In this document: piece after piece, positions 26,757 through 32,616 of the stretch
Position numbering within the stretch: position 1 is the stretch's first letter
Layout of the letters: the number at the start of each line of letters is the position of its first letter
Assembly: GCA_030849065.1 (NCBI GenBank)
Contig: JASAON010001459.1
Span: 1-32,616 of the forward strand
DNA length: 32,616 nt
Direction of reading: 5' to 3'
Origin: Jaenimonas drosophilae
Lineage: Eukaryota > Euglenozoa > Kinetoplastea > Trypanosomatida > Trypanosomatidae
Position numbers and translations under genes: made by a program
Notes under the pieces: model-generated
Seen by the model: the letters and a program-made list of their open reading frames with translations, nothing else
What the model was told of the DNA's origin: nothing
Database searches by the model: none

Positions 26757-27932
26757 TCACGGAAAACCAGCGGTCAGCTCCTCTACCTCTTCGCGAAGCT
26801 CCTCCATCCACATTCCGTCATGGGTGCTGGCAGACACCTCACCCAAAAACGAGCACTCACAAAGCTTTGCCCAGGGAACACAGGAGGTGGAGGCGCCGAA
26901 ACGGTGAGCCGGATTAAAGTGCAGGATGCCACGCAAAAACTCATCGATTGCACACCACTGAGGATCGGTGGAAGATCGCCAGCACGAGGGCATTCGAGAA
27001 CTTCCACAGCGGTGATTGGAGCGGTAGCGGCCAAAGATGCAACGTAGGCTTTCCTCCAGTACCTCAGCATGACTCTGCTGATCGCGAAAAGACGGAAATA
27101 TCTTCCCTGTCAATAGCTCAACAAGGAGAGCACCAACACCCCACGCATCCACACATTGAGGATTGATTTCTGCACCAATTGCATGGCCGGAAAGTTCAGG
27201 TGGGCGAAGGTGCTCAGTTACCCGTCCAGCCAGTACTCTGGCGAGAGAAGCGCTGTCAGCGAAACTTCCCACAAAAACGGCTGATCCCAAGTCGACCAAC
27301 CAAATCTTCCCATTTCCATCAACGAGAACGTTGGTGAGCTTCACATCACAGTAGACAACCCCTTTCTTATGCATCCACCCGAGAAGATCAATGAGATTGC
27401 GAACTACACCCCGAATAAACGGCATGGGAAGAATGCAAAAGTTCATAAAGAGCTTTGTCAGCGGTACTGCCTTCACGTACTGGAGCACAAGGGCTACGGT
27501 TGATGTGTCGGTAGGAAGAAGGTCTGGTGCATGCGGGAAGAGTGTGGCGAGTGCTGAAAAGGGATCGATCCAACAACCCAAGGACCGTGGGAGATGTGAA
27601 TGTGGTCCAAGATGCTTATAAATGCACGCTTCGTACACGAGAGGGTGAAGGGAAGCCATGCTGGGAGTTGGAACTGAAGAAACAACGGTGTCGTGTGGTT
27701 CAAAGCACGCATCTCGCGTCCACAGCACTACTTCACCACTTGGTGGGGAGCCAGCAGGAAGAACCACAGGATGATCAAGAACCTTTAGCGCCACACCCGT
27801 AAACGCTTCAGCGCTGACGGAAAATGCAACAGCAGGCGCATGAAAGACACATGAATGTTTCTGTCGGCAGATTGTCGTGGTAAAATCCAGTGGCTCGCTC
27901 CGCACCATGAGAGAGATTGCTTTCATGGCCAT
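26757..27932 (-). CDS. Divergent serine/threonine protein kinase
   Basis: 391 residues from an ATG placed 3 bases after CACCTCTTCTAG. The frame is open for 82 more codons to an ATG at 28178, but that part reads like untranslated sequence. Kinase landmarks are present but worn: VALK with Lys50, Glu101 in the C helix, YCDVKLTN (194-201) in place of HRDLKxxN with Asp196, Lys198 and Asn201 kept, VDLG at 213-216 in place of DFG, PPE at 244-246 and DAWGVG at 262-267. The glycine loop is hardly recognisable. The catalytic Asp, Lys and Mg-binding Asp remain, so activity is possible. An insert around 118-145 separates strand 4 from the hinge. Subfamily not identified. Confidence 0.78.
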   Translation of the reverse strand: MAMKAISLMVRSEPLDFTTTICRQKHSCVFHAPAVAFSVSAEAFTGVALKVLDHPVVLPAGSPPSGEVVLWTRDACFEPHDTVVSSVPTPSMASLHPLVYEACIYKHLGPHSHLPRSLGCWIDPFSALATLFPHAPDLLPTDTSTVALVLQYVKAVPLTKLFMNFCILPMPFIRGVVRNLIDLLGWMHKKGVVYCDVKLTNVLVDGNGKIWLVDLGSAVFVGSFADSASLARVLAGRVTEHLRPPELSGHAIGAEINPQCVDAWGVGALLVELLTGKIFPSFRDQQSHAEVLEESLRCIFGRYRSNHRCGSSRMPSCWRSSTDPQWCAIDEFLRGILHFNPAHRFGASTSCVPWAKLCECSFLGEVSASTHDGMWMEELREEVEELTAGFP

Positions 27933-27934
27933 TG

Positions 27935-27952
27935 CTAGAAGAGGTGAACAAC
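27935..27952 (-). promoter_or_regulatory. Probable trans-splice acceptor for the kinase gene
   Basis: Coding strand TTGTTGTTCACCTCTTCTAG, then CA and ATGGCCATG. It favours the shorter kinase start over the ATG at 28178. Confidence 0.5.
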
Positions 27953-28198
27953 AAGTGCTGGCGATATCTTTATCTGCGGCACAATCAGATGTAAACGGAG
28001 AACCCCGCCCGACTCGCTCACGTGTACTGAACCAATGACATCCAATCCTAATGACAAAACAAGACAACAGAAGAGGAGTGGAGATCAGACACTGCAACAC
28101 ACTTGGCGATTTCAGCACGTGAAGTGAGAACCCACACAAGGTATGTGAGATTCCTAGAGAATAGATCGTTTCATTCATTTAGACGCGACCAAATCCCC

Positions 28199-28327
28199 TC
28201 ACAACGTGGAGAGCCCTCCAGCACCGAGTGCCGTCACCAGTGCCTGGCGTGCAATCATAGTTCGCAGTGAACACGATACCAACAAAAGTAAGTCGCTGTC
28301 CACCCCATGCCCATCAAGTGTATTCAT
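28199..28327 (-). CDS. Possible 42-residue small protein
   Basis: ORF from ATG to TGA: begins MNTLDGHGVDSDLLLLVSC and contains MIARQALVTALGAGGLSTL at its end. It has one moderately hydrophobic centre and no recognised homologue. In its favour, the kinase gene appears to start well downstream with its own acceptor, and a strong pyrimidine tract (28399-28423) lies upstream of this ORF with no other gene to serve. The ORF could be chance, and the tract could belong to a long kinase 5' UTR. Confidence 0.3.
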   Translation of the reverse strand: MNTLDGHGVDSDLLLLVSCSLRTMIARQALVTALGAGGLSTL

Positions 28328-28698
28328 GGACGCGCAGGCTTGGTACGAAGCTCCACTCCGTATTCGGTGGGGGTGGTCTCCCAATGAATCCAACAATCGA
28401 GAGAAAGAAAACAGAAAAAAAACATGTGGAGCGAGGAACACAAATTCTCATGCGCGGCGGCTGTCCTCTAGAAGTGTGCTCGCCCTAGATGAGCAGCGGC
28501 ACAATGTCCAGGAGTGCACCACTCTCGCATGATGTTGGTTGATCTCGCTCACCCATCAACGGCCTCCCCCGACGAAACTGGCCTTCTTACATGAGGAGAT
28601 AGGCGGAGGAATAGGTGAGAGGGGGTGACTCCAACCCTCTCAACACGCAGACGCACACCAACGCGCTCTCGCCGTTGGCGCAGAGGAAGAATGAGCCG
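28328..28698. other. Intergenic region with a strong pyrimidine tract
   Basis: On the coding strand 28399-28423 reads TGTTTTTTTTCTGTTTTCTT and further C/T, a good trans-splicing tract. The rest (28424-28698) is the 3' flank of the RRM gene; no coding ORF is seen. Confidence 0.5.
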
Positions 28699-30102
28699 CT
28701 AAACTACGGGGCGTCCACGGCCAGCCGCAAAAGGCTCACTTCCATCAGGTCCTCGTGGCCGCACAACACCAAGCGCGTTCACCTCGCTCCGTGCTTCCTT
28801 CCAGTGGCCAATACCGCGGAAATCCGTTGGGCGAAACGGCGTAGGAGTTGCGGGTGCCACTGCGGGAGACTCCTGAGGTCGGAGCGCCGGTGAGGGGCGT
28901 TCACTGATTGAATGCAGACGTCGTCGAACACCCACAATCGAGTCTGTTTTCTCAAAGTCCAGCCCATAAAACTGACACAGCTGCTTCAGCTGCTTGATGT
29001 GCTCCTTGGTAAGATCCGAAAGGGGGAAGGTGAATCCCTCATGATCTGGGCTCACGCGTAGATCACGAACAAGCTGCTGGAGTGACCAGCACCCCTCACT
29101 TCCGTCTCCGTCCTCGACATCATCGGCACCCATCGGCTTCGTGGCCTTCTTCTTGAACTCAACTTTAATAGGTTTCGACTGCACCCAATAGCGTTCCAGA
29201 CGAAGTTTGCTGTCCTCTGCAGCATCTCGATTTCCGTACTTGACGAAGATGACACCCTTAAACACTCCACGTTCTCCACGGTGGAGTCGGACGTAGGATG
29301 GCTTGTGTGGAAGTTTCTCGAGCTGATCCAGTAAGACATCACATTTGTTCAGATTTGGAAGACTCTTCACGACCAACGACGCATTGAGAGAGGAGCGACT
29401 GCGTGGAATGATGGACGACGTTGCCGTGGGCCACCGCTTCGCAACAAAAGCTGCCGCCTTTTCAGCCTCCTCCTTCTCTGCAAAGAGCACACAGACAAGA
29501 TAGTCTGCTTCGTTTGGAACCACCACCTGAGATGCTCCTTTCCCGGCTGGTGGTGGAGTAGGCGAGGATACGGCGGTTGTTGGGGGCAATGACATTGCTG
29601 GCATTCCTTCTTCAGCGGCCGTACTCCCCACCGCCGGTGTTCGGCTGGGCGTTGATTGCTCTGAGAGTAGCCGAGCATCCTTGGCTCCGTCCTCAGCACC
29701 TTCCTTCGCTGCCTTGGGTTGGTTTCCTTGAGTGGTAGCGATGAGGCTCAGCGGCGGGCCAATATCAAACAGCTTCAGTGGAGTTGCCTGCGCTTGGAGC
29801 TCAAAGCTCAGCGCGTTGAACGACACGTGGGGAGGGAGTGTTATGTGGAGGAAGAAGTCGTAAATTCTGGGCTGCACCTCCTTCGCTGCACCACTGCGTG
29901 TTTTCGTCTTTTGTCGGCCCGTCATGGGCGTGGCGGTGAGCGGCTCTGCAGTCGCACGTGCATCGGCGAGGAGGCCAGCCTGCGAGGGCGATCTCGCACC
30001 ATTTGGAGGGGGAGCAGATTGACTTCCGTCTCTCCAGGAGCCGACAGCAAAGAGCTCCTTGCTCCGAGGAAGTGGAATAAAGTTTGGAGCGGAGAGCGGC
30101 AT
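28699..30102 (-). CDS. RNA-binding protein with RRM and R3H-like region
   Basis: 467 residues. The first 240 are mostly low complexity and rich in Ala, Pro and Ser (linker 125-195), with a possible folded piece at 76-122. Residues about 242-316 form an RRM-like domain: LVVKSLPNLNKCD as the first strand, then SYVRLHRGERG, KGVIFVKYGNRDAAED (RNP1-like, with aromatic Phe) and PIKVEFKKK. Residues about 352-392 (DHEGFTFPLSDLTKEHIKQL, then YGLDFEKTDS) look like an R3H or similar single-strand nucleic acid-binding helix pair. The tail is Pro/Arg rich and ends GRGRPVV. Kinetoplastids control expression mainly after transcription, so an mRNA-binding role is plausible; no named orthologue is assigned. 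Confidence 0.7.
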   Translation of the reverse strand: MPLSAPNFIPLPRSKELFAVGSWRDGSQSAPPPNGARSPSQAGLLADARATAEPLTATPMTGRQKTKTRSGAAKEVQPRIYDFFLHITLPPHVSFNALSFELQAQATPLKLFDIGPPLSLIATTQGNQPKAAKEGAEDGAKDARLLSEQSTPSRTPAVGSTAAEEGMPAMSLPPTTAVSSPTPPPAGKGASQVVVPNEADYLVCVLFAEKEEAEKAAAFVAKRWPTATSSIIPRSRSSLNASLVVKSLPNLNKCDVLLDQLEKLPHKPSYVRLHRGERGVFKGVIFVKYGNRDAAEDSKLRLERYWVQSKPIKVEFKKKATKPMGADDVEDGDGSEGCWSLQQLVRDLRVSPDHEGFTFPLSDLTKEHIKQLKQLCQFYGLDFEKTDSIVGVRRRLHSISERPSPALRPQESPAVAPATPTPFRPTDFRGIGHWKEARSEVNALGVVRPRGPDGSEPFAAGRGRPVV

Positions 30103-30548
30103 GTGGACCTTGGCGTGCGAGGTTTCAGTACAGCAGGAGGAAATAGAAACCTGCGACTACTGCCGTGGATGAGAAGAGCTATGAGGGAGAGAGGGATCAG
30201 TGTGTGGTTCTGTCAGACGAATAACGGGTGGTTTGGCTCGCGGTGCAGGTTAGTGTCGCCGAGCTGCCGTCTGAGTGATCCAAACACAATGAGCGTCTAC
30301 AATGCGAGGCAGTAGTGGTGGTACGTACTCAGACACGCCCCCCAACGAAATCTGTGGTGCAGTTAGAGAAAGGAAATAGAAGGGTGAAGGATGGAATGGT
30401 GTGCTCCAACTACCGCTTTGGACAACAGGACACATAAGAGTAGATGGTGAACGACATACATGATGAAGGGTATGGCGAACTTCAGATCCTGATTGGGATA
30501 CCGTTAGCCACACACTTGATCTTAGAGATAGTATTAGTCCTAGGCAGC
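30103..30548. other. Intergenic region, no firm gene
   Basis: 446 bases between eIF1 stop and RRM-gene start. An 87-codon minus-strand frame starts without ATG support and looks like UTR. Pyrimidine-rich pieces (CACCCTTCTATTTCCTTTCT then CTAACTGCACCACAG, and nearer the gene GGTTTCTATTTCCTCCTGCT) could provide the RRM-gene acceptor. Confidence 0.5.
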
Positions 30549-30872
30549 TTAGAGCGAGTGGATCTCAAGGTTGTTCTCGAAGGCCATGCGCTTCTCCAGC
30601 AAGAACTGCCTGATCTTCTCGCTCAGATTACCCTGGAGTTGGAGCACCTTGCCAGCGTCGGGAGTAGTAATGACGGTACCGTTGCAACCCCAGCACCGCT
30701 GCATCTCACGGCAGATACGGTCAAAGTTCATGGCCTGGTCCAGTCCCTGCACCGTCGTTACGAACTTCTTACCCTTACGTTGCTGAACACGAATATGGAC
30801 TTTATGCGCACCAAGAGCTTCCTGCTCCGTCTCACGCTGCTTGTTCGCCACGATGTTGTTCTCGTCGGCCAT
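30549..30872 (-). CDS. Translation initiation factor eIF1 (SUI1)
   Basis: 107 residues with the whole SUI1 fold: basic strand KVHIRVQQRKGKKFVTTVQG, then FDRICREMQRCWGCNGTVI and the closing GKVLQLQGNLSEKIRQFLLE. These are the signature eIF1 segments (R-x-GRK/KGKKx-T-x-VxG; the C-x2-x-C/NG-TV turn; the 'LQGD/N-x-r-x-x-i' strand-helix). eIF1 sits by the ribosomal P site and guards start-codon choice. Length equals that of yeast and human eIF1, with an N-terminal tail of about 20 flexible residues. Nothing is missing. Confidence 0.95.
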   Translation of the reverse strand: MADENNIVANKQRETEQEALGAHKVHIRVQQRKGKKFVTTVQGLDQAMNFDRICREMQRCWGCNGTVITTPDAGKVLQLQGNLSEKIRQFLLEKRMAFENNLEIHSL

Positions 30873-31031
30873 TAACTGTGTGCTTGTGTAGGTGTGGAAT
30901 ATCTACGAAAGTCAGTGATGAAAAATGAGCGATGCATCTGAAGTAACAAGGAATAGAAACACCACACAACATTGAATGAGATTTGGAGAAGGCAAGTAGC
31001 AGAAGTGGATGATGGCGATGAGCCCATACTC

Positions 31032-31775
31032 TCACTGAAAGATGCGAGGTAGCTGCTTTGTGAAGCTTACAACGACGGGGGAACCGTACGTTTGAAGCAC
31101 CGAGACGCTGCTGCTGTAGCACACCCGCTGCGACGGCTGAGCGTACAAGTAGTGGCCAGCTTCCTGTTCTTCAACACAAAGACTTCCAGCATAGAGATCA
31201 AGTCTCTGCCGAACTCGTCGCCTTCTCTGTGGTTGGCCAAAGCCCGTGGGAGATTGCTCCAATGTATCGTCCGCACGAACCGCCTCACCTCTCTCAACGG
31301 CTTCGCGTAGACGCTGCTCGAGGGGAATCGTAGGTGCGGGGCGGCGGCGTACCGCTGAACGGAAATCCATGCCGCTTCCCTCGCTTTTGCCCGCACTGCC
31401 ATAGCTTCCACCCTTTCCACCAAAACTTCGAGCGATGCGCGCTTTATAGGCACTTTTCTCCTTCTTGCGTTGTTTCTGACGCTCGGCCCATTCCTCCCGC
31501 CGCACTGAGGCCTCCGTTTCCTCCGCCTCAGACTCATCCCGCGAGTCTTCCTTGTCGGAGAAGTCACTATCAATCTCATCCACGGTTTCTTCATCACTAT
31601 CGACGGAGAAGCTGCTATCCGTATCCGTATCATCGAAGAGCTCCTTCTCCTCGTCGAGAAGTTGCGGGGCGATGCGATCCAAGGTTCCCTCCACGCCCTT
31701 CGTGAGTAGCTCGTCCAGAAGATTTCCGGCATTGGCTCGCCGACGGCGGTTTACTCGGCCCTCAGCAAGTTCCAT
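31032..31775 (-). CDS. YL1/Vps72-like chromatin protein
   Basis: 247 residues. It opens with MELAEGRVNRRRRANAGNLL, runs through a long acidic stretch (about 40-88, containing DEETVDEIDSDFSDKEDSR and ESEAEE), then a basic helix (EEWAERQKQRKKEKSAYKAR). This follows the N-terminal region of YL1/Vps72/Swc2, where the acidic 'VDxDFdxxE' segment binds H2A.Z-H2B dimers and the following basic part contacts the remodeller. In SWR1/SRCAP, YL1 delivers H2A.Z. The end (SSSVSVLQTYGSPVVVSFTK) may be the short Ser/Thr/Phe strand also found after it in the family, while a full YL1-C domain is not seen. Acidic proteins are easily mistaken for each other, so this is moderate. Confidence 0.55.
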   Translation of the reverse strand: MELAEGRVNRRRRANAGNLLDELLTKGVEGTLDRIAPQLLDEEKELFDDTDTDSSFSVDSDEETVDEIDSDFSDKEDSRDESEAEETEASVRREEWAERQKQRKKEKSAYKARIARSFGGKGGSYGSAGKSEGSGMDFRSAVRRRPAPTIPLEQRLREAVERGEAVRADDTLEQSPTGFGQPQRRRRVRQRLDLYAGSLCVEEQEAGHYLYAQPSQRVCYSSSVSVLQTYGSPVVVSFTKQLPRIFQ

Positions 31776-32049
31776 CCTTGCAATTGGTTAAGAACCTGTA
31801 CCTACTCCACCACGTGCACACACAAATAGAATATGAGAAGAGAACCACAACAAGCGTGAAATGATTTGCAACACAAGCAAAAAATACAGGAACGTGCAAG
31901 CCGACCTCATGATTCCGCTACACGGTAGTATCCATAGTGCCACCACTTCTATTGTGCAATAGCGATTTGGTAGTTGGCAACCACTTCGATCAACACACAA
32001 CTTTTTAACGAACTACCTCATTCAGTAATACCTTTGACTTGATCAGGAC

Positions 32050-32616
32050 TCAGTCAGAGCTGCCCATGATTTGTGCGATACGGACAAAGATGTTCACCAC
32101 ATTCAAAAACATTTGGAGTGCATCCTGCACGTGATCCCCAGCACCGCAACGAGCACGCTCAATCATGGCTTGCGTATCCACGGAAACCATCACAGAGAAG
32201 AGCGCCAATCCACCGTAGAGGATGATGCTATGGGCAATGGCGGTGGGATAGAAGATGTTTACCAAGGAAATCGCCACCAGACCCATCAATGCACCGAAGA
32301 GTGGCCCCTGCCAAGCGACGAGGGATGCACGCGGTGCCAAGTAGGCTGCGGCACTGAAGCCACCGAATACGGCACCAGTTAGGATGAGCGAGGTAAGCAG
32401 CACACCCTTCATACTCGTCATGAGCACCAATGGTGCAAGGGCCATTCCCTCAAGCAGGGTAAACGCGTAGAAGAGGCCGACCTTCAGGGTTGGGTTGGCG
32501 GGTGGGGCGAAGGAGAGCCACAACAGTGGAACAAAGCCACCAACCATGGGGAGCCAGTAGGGGATGGTGTGGACGAGAGGCGTACCAATCATGAGCATGC
32601 TTCCCAGACCAGCAAC
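32050..32616 (-). CDS. Bax inhibitor-1 family protein, GHITM/TMBIM5-like, N-terminus beyond window
   Basis: The frame is open to the right edge, so the start lies outside; 188 residues are visible. At least six hydrophobic helices are present. The sequence HSIILYGGLALFSVMVSVDT (about residue 130 onward in the visible part) and VVNIFVRIAQIMGSSD at the end match the BI-1/TMBIM family, closest in pattern to GHITM (TMBIM5): 'YGGLVLFSMFLLYDTQ', an ERA-type turn, then 'DTLNIFMRVATML'. Human TMBIM5 is a mitochondrial inner membrane ion exchanger; the N-terminal targeting region is not visible here. The acidic residue in 'SVDTQ' corresponds to the conserved Asp of the family pore. Confidence 0.8.
   Translation of the reverse strand, partial: VAGLGSMLMIGTPLVHTIPYWLPMVGGFVPLLWLSFAPPANPTLKVGLFYAFTLLEGMALAPLVLMTSMKGVLLTSLILTGAVFGGFSAAAYLAPRASLVAWQGPLFGALMGLVAISLVNIFYPTAIAHSIILYGGLALFSVMVSVDTQAMIERARCGAGDHVQDALQMFLNVVNIFVRIAQIMGSSD

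Noticed and set aside
27933..28178. Kinase start at the ATG of 28178
   Set aside because: The extra 82 codons do not look like protein and a C/T tract plus AG lies just before the ATG at 27932; not fully excluded.
1..32616. CRISPR arrays, insertion sequences, tRNA genes, spliced-leader RNA genes
   Set aside because: No regularly spaced repeats, transposase motifs or cloverleaf-like sequence noticed by eye; a covariance-model scan would be needed to rule out small RNAs.

Overview
The window looks like nuclear DNA of a kinetoplastid protist. All recognisable genes lie on the minus strand, head to tail, with gaps of roughly 100-450 bases and no visible need for cis-introns. Many starts are preceded by a pyrimidine tract and an AG, as expected of spliced-leader trans-splicing acceptors in a polycistronic cluster. 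An amastin with its signature motif also points to kinetoplastids. Base composition is moderate, unlike GC-rich Leishmania, so a bodonid or another non-Leishmania lineage is plausible. The species cannot be fixed from sequence alone.

Layout in transcription order, from high to low coordinates. The first block (32616-28699) holds a GHITM/TMBIM5-like Bax-inhibitor-1 protein (cut by the window edge), a YL1/Vps72-like chromatin protein, translation factor eIF1 and an RRM protein. The second (28327-20559) holds a possible 42-aa ORF, a divergent protein kinase, an AT-hook + PHD finger + GNAT acetyltransferase, a TCAIM-like mitochondrial protein, an amastin and a protein with two U1/LUC7-like zinc fingers. 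The third (20457-15931) holds an unrecognised 877-aa protein interrupted by one spurious N, and a type II membrane PC-esterase-like protein. The last block (12309-1) holds a delta-12 fatty acid desaturase, a double-CHORD protein, an unknown head-plus-coil protein, a WDR7/rabconnectin-3-beta-like WD40 protein, a PKR1-like V-ATPase assembly factor, a mitochondrial PPR protein, a GAF-like protein and the first 40 residues of an M20D amidohydrolase.

Between these last two blocks, about 12640-14480 is a block unlike the rest: very GC-rich, full of homopolymer runs (one of 36 G), with one N and reading frames that change at the runs. It is flanked by broken ORF pieces. It is best read as foreign or low-quality sequence, or a misjoin, rather than host genes.

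Kinetoplastid clusters are not functional operons, so most neighbours need not act together. One suggestive exception is the adjacent PKR1-like and WDR7-like genes, both from families tied to V-ATPase assembly. The PHD-GNAT and YL1-like proteins both belong to chromatin control. No viral, CRISPR, IS or tRNA features were seen.
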